A stretch of 64,000 nucleotides of DNA from Fulvia fulva (taxonomy: Eukaryota; Ascomycota; Dothideomycetes; Mycosphaerellales; Mycosphaerellaceae): positions 2,294,001-2,358,000 of the forward strand of contig NC_063017.1 in the NCBI RefSeq assembly GCF_020509005.1. The letters run 5' to 3'. Position 1 is the first letter of the stretch; each line of letters begins with the position of its first letter. Below the pieces are notes generated by a model, which worked only from the letters and a program-made list of their open reading frames with translations, ran no database searches and was not told where the DNA came from. Shown here piece by piece: positions 11,384 to 20,814 of this stretch. The position numbers and the translations under genes are program-made.

Positions 11384-13587
11384 ATAGAGATTTCATTAAG
11401 CTGTTATAGTGCCCTTTGGCCTATATAGCTATACTATCTTGTTTTCGTATATATAGAGGGGAAACCGTGTTAGTAAAAACCCTCCTCCTTCCCGCCTGTC
11501 TTTTCCTCCTAGTTGTTGTCTTAATTTTCCCTTATTAGGGGTACGCTAGTGTCATAGGCCTGCCCTAATAACTACCCTATCTACTACCCCCTAGCTTCCG
11601 CCTCTTGTCTATCTACTGCTCCGTCTCGCTAGCGAGGCTAAACTACTAGAGGTATCCCTACTATAGTATCTACCGAGAGATTCGGCGAATATTACCTTTG
11701 TCCCTAATAATTGACTTGTAGTCTCTCCTTCCCGCTTAGTGCCTCTAATTTCCCCTACCTCTCGCCCACTACGGGCATCGTAGTAGTATATGTTCTAGGT
11801 TTTACGATAGGTAGCCATACTAGTAGGCTAGGCTATAGATGTCTAGTACGCGTCTTCTAAATAGGTAGGCCCTTAACCTAATATGTTCGGACCTGATTTG
11901 GATCGCTATACTTGCCTCGGCCCTTGTTAGGTCCCTATATAGCTAGTAATTATGTCTCTAGAAGGCTCGGAGCGCGATCGGGCCTATTGTCTTAGGGGGC
12001 TTCCTTTTCTAGTCCTGCTCCTATAGGTAGCTCGCTATCTGTTCCGCTAGGCTTTAGGTCTTAGCCTTACTCCCGCCGGCCTAGCGAGTCCTACGCTCCT
12101 CCTCTTTTCGTGCTAGCCATTCGGTGCTTGTCTATATAGCCGTAAAGGTAGTAATGTCATCCTCTTTTTAGCTTGTCCTATATCCGGCCCCTCTCCGGTA
12201 GTAGCTTTCTATCTTATTCTTTGCCTCCTAGATTATAGTTTATACTAAGTAACCTATCGTCCTTACCGCGTATTGAATTCTTATTCCCCGGATATACTGG
12301 CCGATTAGTAGTGTTCCTGTCTCTATTTCTACCGTGCTTATTAACGTTATCTTATATACGCCTAGTACCCTACGTAGGTTACCTACCTATGTCCTGTTTA
12401 GGGGTTGCTCTATCCGTTTCGGGATCGGCTTACCTACGCGTCCTGTTCCCTAAATCTGTGCCCCGTATAGTATAGCTAGTCTAACGATCGCCTTATATAT
12501 TACTCTTACCTTGTGGAATGTTGCTCCCTATATAGATACCGTAAGTCTCTTTATCGAGGCTTCGTTAACTTGTACTCGACTCTAGGCTTTCTTAACCTAT
12601 ACATTCTAGTTTAGCTTCGGGTCGAGCTAGATCCCTAGTACTCGTAGCTCCGCTAATAGCTTTGTCTCGTAGCCTTAGATTCTTACCGCCGCCTTTATAT
12701 TATAGTATGTTCTCGCTTTACTAAAGTGTATAAGTTAGTACTTTTTAGGGGCGAACCGGGCACTATGCTTCTTTACTAACTCCTCGCATTTCTTGTACCT
12801 ATCTTCGAGGAGGCGACAGTTCTCTTCTATCGAGTCTGACTAGGCTAGGATATTTGTGTCGTCTACGAACCCCGATACTAAGGTTTACGGAGAGGTGAGT
12901 AGGGGGATTAGATTAGACATAAATATCAGAAATAGGATAGGGGAGAGAGTAGATCCCTAAGGTATTCTAGTTTTACCTTTACCGGGTCGGACTTATACCT
13001 TCCTAGGACTAGGTATGTCGTCCGTTCCTAGAGAAAGGAGTAGACGAACGTCGTTACCTACTAGGGGATGCCTTTCTACTATAGGATATGTATTAGCCTT
13101 TAGTATAAGACGTTATCGAAGGCTCCTACGATGTCGAGGGATAGTAAGGACGCCGCTCGGTTCCTACCGTAGTACTAGAAGGTCTGAATTTGCTCCGTAA
13201 TTAGCTCTATTACTATTAGTATCGATCGCTAGCTTCTTCCCCCTATCTATATTACTAGGAGTACGTAGTTATCCTCGGCTAGCTACGTAAGTCTCTAGGC
13301 TACTATCTTTTCTAGGACCTTCCCTATCGTATTTAGAAGTACGATTAGTCTATACGACTTAGGCTAAGTATAGTCCTCCTTCTATAGCTTACGTAGCACT
13401 ACTATTATAGACTCTCTATACGGCTTCGGGTAATACCCTAGCCGTAGGTACGCGGTAAATAGGTTTATAAGGCTCGGCGCGATCTCTTCTCTATACTCTT
13501 TTAGTAGTATATTTAGTACCCTATCTAGGCCTACGGCTTTTCGTCCTTTTAGCTTACTTATAACTCCTATTACTATATTAGAGCTAA
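11384..13587 (-). mobile_element. LINE-C, 3' segment, RIP-degraded
   Basis: The 3' half of a third Tad-like LINE on the minus strand. The tail reads as a gata/tatc simple repeat at the target site, followed inward by the shared 3' UTR block (gtgccctttggcc near 11410, ggggaaacc near 11460, taaaaaccct near 11480). The RT FVDD motif is preserved near 12855-12870. It is interrupted at 13583-13587 by chromovirus-1 and resumes at 20815 within RT. Stops throughout indicate RIP. Confidence 0.8.
13583..13587. repeat. Target-site duplication of chromovirus-1, left copy
   Basis: gctaa, repeated at 20810-20814; the 5-bp size is typical for Ty3/Gypsy integrases. Confidence 0.9.
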
Positions 13588-13771
13588 TGTCACGGGCAGC
13601 CCGCGACCCCTCACTGTAGCTGCGTCGGCCCGGCTGAACCGCGGACCTTCTGCATCGGGTTAGCGCGGCTTGGCTTTGCTTTATAACTTCGCCGCGCCTC
13701 GCGCTCCTCTTTCGTAGCTTCGTAGAACAACAACTATCTCATTCGGACCCTATGGTACGCGCGCCCTTACA
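13588..13771 (+). repeat. 5' LTR of chromovirus-1
   Basis: 184 bp, TGTCAC...CCTTACA. It carries the promoter: a TATA-like ttataa at 13681-13686 lies about 40 bp upstream of gtagaacaa (13722-13730), the likely RNA 5' end inferred from the self-primer match. U3 would be about 13588-13721 and R-U5 13722-13771. Confidence 0.92.
13681..13730 (+). promoter_or_regulatory. Predicted LTR promoter and transcript start
   Basis: TATA-like ttataac at 13681 followed at about 40 bp by gtagaacaa (13722-13730). The start is inferred because Tf1/sushi elements prime from the very 5' end of their RNA, and this 9-mer is complementary to the primer site at 13774-13782. No transcript data support it here. Confidence 0.5.
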
Positions 13772-13811
13772 GTTTGTTCTACCTTACTACCCAGATCGCG
13801 GATCTAGGTAA
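13752..13811 (+). CDS. Short upstream ORF in the retrotransposon leader
   Basis: The first ATG after the inferred RNA start begins a 19-codon frame that crosses the LTR end and the primer site and stops at TAA 13809-13811. It is in frame with gag but separated by that stop. It could lower gag translation; no function is otherwise indicated. Confidence 0.3.
   Translation: MVRAPLQFVLPYYPDRGSR
13774..13782 (+). other. Self-primer binding site of chromovirus-1
   Basis: ttgttctac lies 2 bp after the 5' LTR and is the exact reverse complement of gtagaacaa within the LTR at 13722-13730. Tf1 and related chromoviruses fold the RNA 5' end back onto such a site and cleave it to prime minus-strand synthesis. 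I recognised no typical tRNA 3'-end complement (TGG...) here. Confidence 0.6.
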
Positions 13812-13907
13812 GGGACGCGTAACAACAGGAACAGACAGAACCGCAGAACTCGAGACCGCGCAGAGCCGCATCAGAACACAGAACACGGTAAGGCGCACAG
13901 CGCGCAG

Positions 13908-16034
13908 ATGCCTAGAGAACGCAACGCGGCGACACCATCAGCAGGTGGTCGCGCGCTCGTAGACAGTCAGGATACAGGCACCGTCACGCCTCCCCCGAAC
14001 CCAGACAACATGACTTCACAAACAGCGAACGGCGGCATGCCACCGCCACCTAAGCCTAAGGGCAAAAGCAAGCAGCGCACATCTCTTTTCCCCGACCTCT
14101 CCTCTTTTCCTCAGAGTCAGACACAGGACGACAACCGGCGGGTCACAGTAGACACCGGTGTCGCGCTACAACAAGAGATTGATAAAGCTTACCAGAAGGC
14201 CTTCGAGCGAGAAGAAGGTGGTGAGATTGACTTTACAGAACTGTTCGAGTTCAAGCTCGAAGAGAACCCAGGCGGCGACCCAGACGAGGTGTATCTATCA
14301 CTCGACGAGGCAGAACACATTCTCGCATCCGAATACCAGAATGTCACCCCAGACAACCTCACGACCCTTGCATCCCAACACCCGAAGACCACCCACGACT
14401 TCGTGCTACAAGCAGTCAACACGGCGATTACTAAGGGCAGACAACTCGATGTAATGGAGCGAGCCAACGACCTCCAGAACACCCAGTACACCACGCTGTA
14501 CACCGAATACGACCGCATCTACAAGATGCTGCGAAGTGAAGAGCTTGTCACACAGAAAATGGCAGCAGATCTCAAGAGCAAGAAGGATTGCGACCCAGCT
14601 AAGTTGCAAGAGCTGGGGAAGAAATACAAGGAAGCCAACAACCTGTGCAAGCAGTTCAGCGAGATCTGCGAGAAGGAGAAGAAGAAGGCACAAGATGCTG
14701 AGGCGAAGAACCAGGCCCTGCAACAAGAAGTCGATGACCTGAAGGCTCGGCTTGAGGCAGGAGACACCACACAGAACGGAGGCAGGGGCCGCTCAGGCCG
14801 CCGACCCTCTCGTTCCCGCCCACGCGAGACCTCACTCGAGCAGCTGTTGCGTAGGTATCGCGAAGCTGCTGGTGGAGGGGGCGGTGGCGGTGGTGGTGAT
14901 AACGATAACGATGGAGACGACGATGACCGTGGCGACAATGGCCGAGGACGTGACAACGACCGTCCGCGACCAGGACCCAACAACAGTCGTGACTCGAGAA
15001 TGCGCAACACCCGCACCCAGACACCACTGGTTGACCTTCCAGAACGTCTCTTCACCATTGACCGCACCCTCACTCGCGGCATGGAGATCGGCAAGGGTGT
15101 GCCCGACCCTAAGCACTTCAAGAACGATGACGACCCCAATTTCGACAGCTGGTACAGCAGTGTTCTCCTAAAGCTGACTGTAGCAACCTTCCGCACTGAG
15201 GCAGATGGTCTGCGCTTCGTGTATGGGTGGACACAAGGTGATCCTCAGCGAAGCATCAAGCCGAGGATCCCTGTGCCTGGACAGCAGTCCTTCAACGAGT
15301 TCAAGACTGGAGAAGAGTTGTTAGACTGGATGACACGCCAATATGGCACACGCAATGAGGGAACCAAGGCTATGGTTGACATTGCTACCTGCAAGCAAGA
15401 ACAAGGCGAAACCTTTGTAGCCTTCCATGCCCGCTACTCGAAGTTGCGCGCCTGGATGTCATGGACCGATGAGACCGAGCTCATGCTGTTCCGCAACCGA
15501 CTGAACCGCAAGTACTTCATCAAGACCTTCGGCGACCGCGAAGTCGACCGCCGCCTGGACAGCATGCAAGACGTTATCGAGGAGTGCACCGCACTGGACG
15601 AGAGTTTCTACGAGACAGATCGACTATACCCGCAGAAGGAGCGCCCCCGGGGCAATGGCAACTCGAACAGCAATGGCGGCCAGAACAACCAGAACAACGG
15701 CAACGCAGTTGCTAGTGCCGCTGCCGGTGTAGCAGGTGCCTTGGTACAGCGCCCACTACAGTACGCTGGTACCAAGAAGAAGGAGGATCTGCCGACACAT
15801 CTACAGAACCTGCCTGCGCTCAACCGTGAGCAGCGCGAAGACCTTAAGAAGCAGGGTAAGTGCTACCGCTGCCGTACAGGTTCTCACGTGTCGACCAACC
15901 CTGAATGCCCAATGTATGGGTACGATGGCGACTATCGCCCACCGCGTCCACGCAATACCACGCCGAATCCGAACGCGAACCTCAGTTCCCTAGCCGCCGA
16001 TCCGCGGCAGGGAAATGGCACGACCGCTGCCTAA
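13908..16034 (+). CDS. gag: Chromovirus-1 Gag polyprotein
   Basis: A 708-residue structural protein that would form the virus-like particle and package the RNA. The start is the second ATG after the predicted RNA 5' end and the first without an early stop. Order: low-complexity Pro/Lys/Ser N-terminus; acidic segment at about 90-140; long charged coiled coil (about 190-285); Arg/Ser-rich stretch; nine-glycine run near residue 320 followed by an Asp/Asn-rich stretch; capsid-like retrotransposon gag domain (about 380-560, with FNEFKTGEELLDWM and FVAFHARYSKLRAW); Asn/Gly-rich linker; one zinc knuckle starting at C652 (CYRCRTGSHVSTNPEC, spacing CX2CX4HX6C, wider than the usual CX2CX4HX4C). The last 130 bases overlap pol in the -1 frame with a frameshift signal at 16010. 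Confidence 0.93.
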   Translation: MPRERNAATPSAGGRALVDSQDTGTVTPPPNPDNMTSQTANGGMPPPPKPKGKSKQRTSLFPDLSSFPQSQTQDDNRRVTVDTGVALQQEIDKAYQKAFEREEGGEIDFTELFEFKLEENPGGDPDEVYLSLDEAEHILASEYQNVTPDNLTTLASQHPKTTHDFVLQAVNTAITKGRQLDVMERANDLQNTQYTTLYTEYDRIYKMLRSEELVTQKMAADLKSKKDCDPAKLQELGKKYKEANNLCKQFSEICEKEKKKAQDAEAKNQALQQEVDDLKARLEAGDTTQNGGRGRSGRRPSRSRPRETSLEQLLRRYREAAGGGGGGGGGDNDNDGDDDDRGDNGRGRDNDRPRPGPNNSRDSRMRNTRTQTPLVDLPERLFTIDRTLTRGMEIGKGVPDPKHFKNDDDPNFDSWYSSVLLKLTVATFRTEADGLRFVYGWTQGDPQRSIKPRIPVPGQQSFNEFKTGEELLDWMTRQYGTRNEGTKAMVDIATCKQEQGETFVAFHARYSKLRAWMSWTDETELMLFRNRLNRKYFIKTFGDREVDRRLDSMQDVIEECTALDESFYETDRLYPQKERPRGNGNSNSNGGQNNQNNGNAVASAAAGVAGALVQRPLQYAGTKKKEDLPTHLQNLPALNREQREDLKKQGKCYRCRTGSHVSTNPECPMYGYDGDYRPPRPRNTTPNPNANLSSLAADPRQGNGTTAA

Positions 16035-19000
16035 GCGTGGCAGACAGCGGTCACCCGAACTTCCTAGGACAGAAAGAGCATGAGATTGAGAGACACGGAA
16101 CGCAAGAGACGGTAACAGACTATAGTGAGGAGCTTAAGATATCGGCATGCGCACTGGATAAGCAACAGCCAGCTGTGCACCCTCACATAGTGTTACCCGT
16201 AATGATACAACAGAGAAAGGCTCGAGGCCTTGTAGATTCTGCTTCCACCTCTCTCTTTCTTGACTGGAAATTCACACGCAAATACACAATACCCCTGATC
16301 CCTTTGACGCAAAGCCGACGACTAACACTGGGAGATGGAACGGCCACTGCGCGGCAGATTACACACGCGGCCCCTGTAGACGTAGTCATAGGCGATCATC
16401 ACGAGCAAATGTTATGCTACGTCACCGACCTCGAATACGACATCGTCTTTGGCCTGCCGTGGCTTACAGCGCACAACCCAAACATCTTCTGGGAGACAGG
16501 CGAGGTGGCATTCAGGTCGGATTACTGCTTTGGTCACTGTCTACAGAATAAGACACCGACAACAGTGCAATCCCTGAACCACCGCGAGAAGAAGAAGCAG
16601 GCACCAGTACGGTACGGACCAGAGCCCTTCACTGGAGATGCAGCGAGCTTCACAGCAGGAGGGGCAGAGCTGAATGTCTCATCATATGACCTGGAAGACA
16701 TAGACGATGAAGAAGTGGACTGCCAGGGCGTTTCTCAACGCGCGTGGGGGATGTACGCGCACCGGCCTGGGGCTGAGTGCTTCTACATCATGCCCACTAG
16801 GCGTGAGAGCGACGGCGGAGAGCTTAAGCTGAGTGCAATGGCTGCTGATGATCTGGACCAATTCTTGAACAAGCAGTTCAATCACAACCCGAAGGAGAAG
16901 TTGCCGCCAATGTACCACGATATTGCGGACGCTTTCTCAGCTAAGGATCATGAAGGACTCCCACCTCACCGACTAGGCGTAGATCATGAGATTCACATTA
17001 AGCCTGATGGTCCACAAGAGCCACCATACCGCAAGCCCTACGGCCTAGCTGAGAAGGAGAACGAGGCAGTTAAGAAATGGCTAGACGAGCAAACATCTGA
17101 AGGGAAGGTGCGGAAAGCAGGGCAAAAGACGAACCAGTCTCCTGCACCAGTGCTAGTGGTACGTAAGCCTGGAGGTGGGCTGCGTGTTTGCATCGACTAC
17201 AGAGGGTTGAATGCGATCACTATCAAGAACCGGTATCCGATTCCCTTGATACAAGAGACGCTCAACCGCATGCACGGCAAGAAGTACTTCACAAAGCTGG
17301 ACATTGTAGCAGCCTTCAACAAGTTACGGATAGCTGAAGGGCACGAGTGGTTGACAGCGTTTGCGACACGATACGGCATCTACGAGTGTCTAGTGTTGCC
17401 ATTCGGCTTGTGCAACGGACCAGCATCGTTCCAATCATACATCAACAAGGTCTTGCAAGAACACCTAGACGACTTTGTGTCGGCCTACCTGGATGACGTA
17501 CTTATCTTCAGTGACACCTTGGAGGAGCACATTGAACACGTGCGGAAGGTTCTCACCAAGCTACGCGATGCAGGACTTACAGTGGACATCGACAAAAGCG
17601 AATTCCACCAACAGAAGGTGAAGTATCTTGGGCTAATCATAACCCCTGACGGCATCGAGATGGACCCCGAGAAACTCGAATGTATTCAGACATGGGAAGC
17701 TCCTGAGAACCTGAAGGATGTCCAGGCCTTCCTTGGATTTGCCAACTTCTACAGGCGGTTCATCGAAGCATTTTCGCGCATAGCTGCTCCTCTCACAAAC
17801 CTGACCAAGTCGGACGGACCAAGCAATCACAAGAACAGAAGGATTCAATGGTCACTAGATTGCCAACGAGCCTTTGACAATTTGAAAGCTGCGTTCAGCA
17901 AAGCCGGCATGCTCGCACATTACGTGCCAGGCAGGGAAACAGTAATAGAGACAGATTCTTCAGATTTTGTGAACGCCGGCGTGCTTTCGCAGTATGACGA
18001 GAATGGTGTGCTACATCCTGTGGCCTTCTACTCGAAGAAGTTGAGTCCACAGGAGTGCAATTATGAAATCTATGATAAGGAACTGTTAGCCATCATCAAG
18101 GCTTTTGAGGAATGGAGACCCGAGCTCGCCTGCGAGGCAGATGATGAGGACTCACAGCCAGTCAAGATTTACACCGACCACAAGAACCTGGAATACTTCA
18201 TGACGACAAAGCAGCTAAATCGGCGACAAGCGCGTTGGGCTGAGTTCTTGTCACAGTTCAACTTCAAGATAATATACCGTCCAGGACTTCAAGGTACAAA
18301 GCCAGACAGCCTGACGAGACGCAGCCAGGACCTTCCGCAGGGGGTGGACGACCCTCGGAACCAGCATCAGCATCAGACATTGCTGCCTCCTAAGCGATTC
18401 CTTAAGATCGCCTCACTACAGGCAACAGTAGAAGATGCGCCGGAAGAAGAGGAACCAGTACCGCTAAACCCTGAAGCTGAAGAGTTTATGCCTACAGAAC
18501 GAGATGCGCCTACTGAACAACCGGCGACGCGTGAAAGTCAGCGGGAAGCCGAACTCGAGTATCGAATGTCGACGGCGTACGTAACCGATAACGAGCTCAA
18601 GACCGCGATTAAGGACCTGCAGAAAGACCGCACTCCTACACTGCTACAGAGAGCGAAGATTCACCCAGCACACTGCAAAGTGGATGGCGACCTGCTATAT
18701 GTTCGAAACCAATACGACGGCTGGAGCTTATGGGTACCAAATGACCAAGCTTTACAGACCAGGATAATCAAGATAAACCATGACGCTCCAGCAGCAGGCC
18801 ATCCAGGACGAGCTCGCACTTATGAACTCGTAGCACGTGAATTCTACTGGCCTGGATTAGCGAGATCCGTGCGCAGATACACCGCGAATTGCCGCACCTG
18901 CCGCACAACAAAATCTCTGCACTCCCAGCCACTAGGATTACTACAGCCACTTCCTGTTCCAGATCGGCCTTGGAAACACATTGCAGTCGACTTCGTTGTC

Positions 19001-20701
19001 GGACTCCCAGACAGCACTCTTGACGGCATGGTCTACAACAACATTATGACCGTCACTGACAGGCTCACTAAGGAAGTCGAGCTGATCCCTATTGGCGCAA
19101 TGACAGCACAGAATGCGGCAAGGCTTTTCCTCAAACATGTGTTCTGTCGGCGCGGGTTTCCTGACACCATTACATCAGACCGTGGCAAGCAGTGGGTTGC
19201 TACCTTCTGGAAGAAACTCTGCAAGATGCTCCGCACAAATCGCAAGCTGAGTTCTTCGTATCACCCAGAAACTGATGGACAGTCAGAACGCACTAACCAG
19301 GCGATGGAACAGTATCTCCGCATGTTCACTAACGAGGCACAGGATGACTGGGCAGAATGGCTGTGCCTTGCTCAGTTCGCGATCAACAATCACCTGTCTG
19401 AGACTACTGGTGTGTCGCCGTTCTACGCCACCTTAGGATACAACCCTGAATTCATAGAGCGAGTTGACCTGAACGCTGGAAAGGAGGGAGGACTGACCAC
19501 TCTCCAGCGACTGGATGCGCGATCAGCAGAAACCTTTGTGCGTCGAATTTGCGAGCTTCACAAACACCTTCAAGAGAATATGCGAATGTCACAAGCTCTC
19601 CAAGCAGAGGCAGCAAACCGCCACCGAAGCATTCCTCCAGACTACAAGGTGGGTGATTGGGTGTATCTTAGCACCAAGAACATCCGCACGACTCGACCAT
19701 CTAAGAAGCTGGACAGGAGATATGCCGGCCCTTACCAGATCACGGAAGTTATGCCGGCCAGACTCTCTTATCGACTGAAACTATCAGACGCTCTAGTAGG
19801 ACTTGATAACTGCTTCCACACCTCACTACTACAACGAGCCGACCACCCCGATTTCCCACCACTTGAAGGGCAGCATCTGGCGCCGCCACCACCGATAACT
19901 ATCGAACCTGACACCACCGAGGCTGATGCAGCAGCCGATGTAGTGGCAGCACCCACGCACATGTACGAGGTGGAAAAGATCCTTGACATGTACACCCGTA
20001 AGCGGGCAGGCAAGGTGAAGAAGGGGCACAAGCGCAAAGTAGATACATGGTACAAGGTGAAATGGGCTGGATATCAGAACGAGGAGGATGGTGAGACCTG
20101 GCAACCTGCAGAGGACATGCTTGAACACGCAGCCGCCGCTGTTGCAGACTTTCACCATAACCGGCCGGAGTTGTCTACGCCTGTAGGCTTCGCAGCTCCA
20201 TCTGACTGGTCCCTACCAGCCACTGAGATACTCGGGCTCAACTCGATCAGGGTCATTCCGAAAGACACCGTCACGAATGAGTCGCCTCGAGCCTTGCCTC
20301 TAATAGAATCTGCTCCGCACATATTCGATACTCGAGTGGAGCCTACAGAGCCTGCAATGATACCCAACTTTGGTCATAAGGATCATACGCGAGTGCGAGC
20401 CGAAGACAGACTTAGATCTGGGGCAAGCCAGCTAACTAGGCAACATGTTTCTCGAAGGAAGCCGGTCGAGGATGGTCTTAATAGAGCGAATGCGATGTTA
20501 TCGGATGACGACAGGGCACTAGAGGATGATTCGGCGTTCGCGCGATTATGGAGCTCGACAGGCAAGTGGCCTCACAAGGTGAATAACGCTCAGAGGACTG
20601 AGGCGTGTTTTGGGAGGGGGGGTACTGTCACGGGCAGCCCGCGACCCCTCACTGTAGCTGCGTCGGCCCGGCTGAACCGCGGACCTTCTGCATCGGGTTA
20701 G
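15905..20701 (+). CDS. pol: Chromovirus-1 Pol polyprotein (PR-RT-RH-IN-chromodomain)
   Basis: An open frame of 1598 codons in the -1 frame to gag. The ATG at 15905 is probably not used; entry by frameshift at about 16010 gives GKWHDRC.... Residues counted from 15905: aspartic protease motif LVDSAS (D111); reverse transcriptase about 390-560 with YLDD at 528-531; RNase H about 670-780 (ETDSSDF, YDKELLAII); integrase HHCC zinc finger about 955-1005; DDE core D1029, D1092, E1128 (35 residues between the last two); GPY/F motif GPYQITEV near 1276; chromodomain about 1353-1418 (YEVEKILDMY ... WYKVKWAGY ... TWQPAEDM). Chromodomains of this class bind methylated H3K9 and steer integration into heterochromatin, which fits its location in RIP-degraded DNA. 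About 180 further residues follow, and the frame runs through the polypurine tract into the 3' LTR. Confidence 0.95.
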   Translation: MPNVWVRWRLSPTASTQYHAESEREPQFPSRRSAAGKWHDRCLSVADSGHPNFLGQKEHEIERHGTQETVTDYSEELKISACALDKQQPAVHPHIVLPVMIQQRKARGLVDSASTSLFLDWKFTRKYTIPLIPLTQSRRLTLGDGTATARQITHAAPVDVVIGDHHEQMLCYVTDLEYDIVFGLPWLTAHNPNIFWETGEVAFRSDYCFGHCLQNKTPTTVQSLNHREKKKQAPVRYGPEPFTGDAASFTAGGAELNVSSYDLEDIDDEEVDCQGVSQRAWGMYAHRPGAECFYIMPTRRESDGGELKLSAMAADDLDQFLNKQFNHNPKEKLPPMYHDIADAFSAKDHEGLPPHRLGVDHEIHIKPDGPQEPPYRKPYGLAEKENEAVKKWLDEQTSEGKVRKAGQKTNQSPAPVLVVRKPGGGLRVCIDYRGLNAITIKNRYPIPLIQETLNRMHGKKYFTKLDIVAAFNKLRIAEGHEWLTAFATRYGIYECLVLPFGLCNGPASFQSYINKVLQEHLDDFVSAYLDDVLIFSDTLEEHIEHVRKVLTKLRDAGLTVDIDKSEFHQQKVKYLGLIITPDGIEMDPEKLECIQTWEAPENLKDVQAFLGFANFYRRFIEAFSRIAAPLTNLTKSDGPSNHKNRRIQWSLDCQRAFDNLKAAFSKAGMLAHYVPGRETVIETDSSDFVNAGVLSQYDENGVLHPVAFYSKKLSPQECNYEIYDKELLAIIKAFEEWRPELACEADDEDSQPVKIYTDHKNLEYFMTTKQLNRRQARWAEFLSQFNFKIIYRPGLQGTKPDSLTRRSQDLPQGVDDPRNQHQHQTLLPPKRFLKIASLQATVEDAPEEEEPVPLNPEAEEFMPTERDAPTEQPATRESQREAELEYRMSTAYVTDNELKTAIKDLQKDRTPTLLQRAKIHPAHCKVDGDLLYVRNQYDGWSLWVPNDQALQTRIIKINHDAPAAGHPGRARTYELVAREFYWPGLARSVRRYTANCRTCRTTKSLHSQPLGLLQPLPVPDRPWKHIAVDFVVGLPDSTLDGMVYNNIMTVTDRLTKEVELIPIGAMTAQNAARLFLKHVFCRRGFPDTITSDRGKQWVATFWKKLCKMLRTNRKLSSSYHPETDGQSERTNQAMEQYLRMFTNEAQDDWAEWLCLAQFAINNHLSETTGVSPFYATLGYNPEFIERVDLNAGKEGGLTTLQRLDARSAETFVRRICELHKHLQENMRMSQALQAEAANRHRSIPPDYKVGDWVYLSTKNIRTTRPSKKLDRRYAGPYQITEVMPARLSYRLKLSDALVGLDNCFHTSLLQRADHPDFPPLEGQHLAPPPPITIEPDTTEADAAADVVAAPTHMYEVEKILDMYTRKRAGKVKKGHKRKVDTWYKVKWAGYQNEEDGETWQPAEDMLEHAAAAVADFHHNRPELSTPVGFAAPSDWSLPATEILGLNSIRVIPKDTVTNESPRALPLIESAPHIFDTRVEPTEPAMIPNFGHKDHTRVRAEDRLRSGASQLTRQHVSRRKPVEDGLNRANAMLSDDDRALEDDSAFARLWSSTGKWPHKVNNAQRTEACFGRGGTVTGSPRPLTVAASARLNRGPSASG
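16010..16052 (+). promoter_or_regulatory. Predicted -1 ribosomal frameshift signal (gag to pol)
   Basis: Slippery heptamer GGGAAAT at 16010-16016, phased G GGA AAT in the gag frame, fits X XXY YYZ. After a 5-nt spacer, GACCGCTG (16022-16029) pairs perfectly with CAGCGGTC (16045-16052): an 8-bp stem with a 15-nt loop holding the gag stop codon. Pol is open in the -1 frame through this point. Retroviral -1 signals have exactly this layout. Confidence 0.75.
20610..20625 (+). other. Polypurine tract of chromovirus-1
   Basis: A G-rich run (tgggagggggggg, then tac) directly upstream of the 3' LTR, the expected plus-strand primer. It lies inside the pol reading frame. Confidence 0.7.
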
Positions 20702-20809
20702 CGCGGCTTGGCTTTGCTTTATAACTTCGCCGCGCCTCGCGCTCCTCTTTCGTAGCTTCGTAGAACAACAACTATCTCATTCGGACCCTATGGTACGCGC
20801 GCCCTTACA
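20626..20809 (+). repeat. 3' LTR of chromovirus-1
   Basis: 184 bp, read as identical to 13588-13771. The pol stop codon (20699-20701) lies 76 bp inside it. Confidence 0.92.
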
Positions 20810-20814
20810 GCTAA
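20810..20814. repeat. Target-site duplication of chromovirus-1, right copy
   Basis: gctaa, matching 13583-13587. Confidence 0.9.

Larger units (their letters stand above)
13588..20809 (+). mobile_element. Chromovirus-1: intact Ty3/Gypsy (Tf1/sushi-type) retrotransposon
   Basis: A complete 7222-bp LTR retrotransposon inserted in LINE-C. Two 184-bp LTRs (13588-13771, 20626-20809) read as identical, start TGTCA and end TTACA, and are flanked by gctaa. Inside are a self-priming-type primer site, a gag ORF, a pol ORF in the -1 frame and a G-rich polypurine tract. Base composition differs sharply from the surroundings: CA and TG are common and there are no RIP stops. Identical LTRs and open frames indicate recent insertion, probably still competent. 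Chromovirus-2 at 26347-38398 is a related RIP-killed element. Confidence 0.95.

Noticed and set aside
1..13582. Whole region as AT-rich centromeric or intergenic spacer
   Set aside because: Translation with tolerated stops shows Gypsy and LINE proteins nearly end to end, so it is degraded transposon sequence; a centromeric role cannot be judged from the sequence.
14189..15196. Long minus-strand frames opposite chromovirus-1 gag (up to 225 codons)
   Set aside because: They mirror the purine-rich, low-complexity gag frame (Ser/Arg/Pro/Leu-rich products) and show no domain; gag on the plus strand explains the region.
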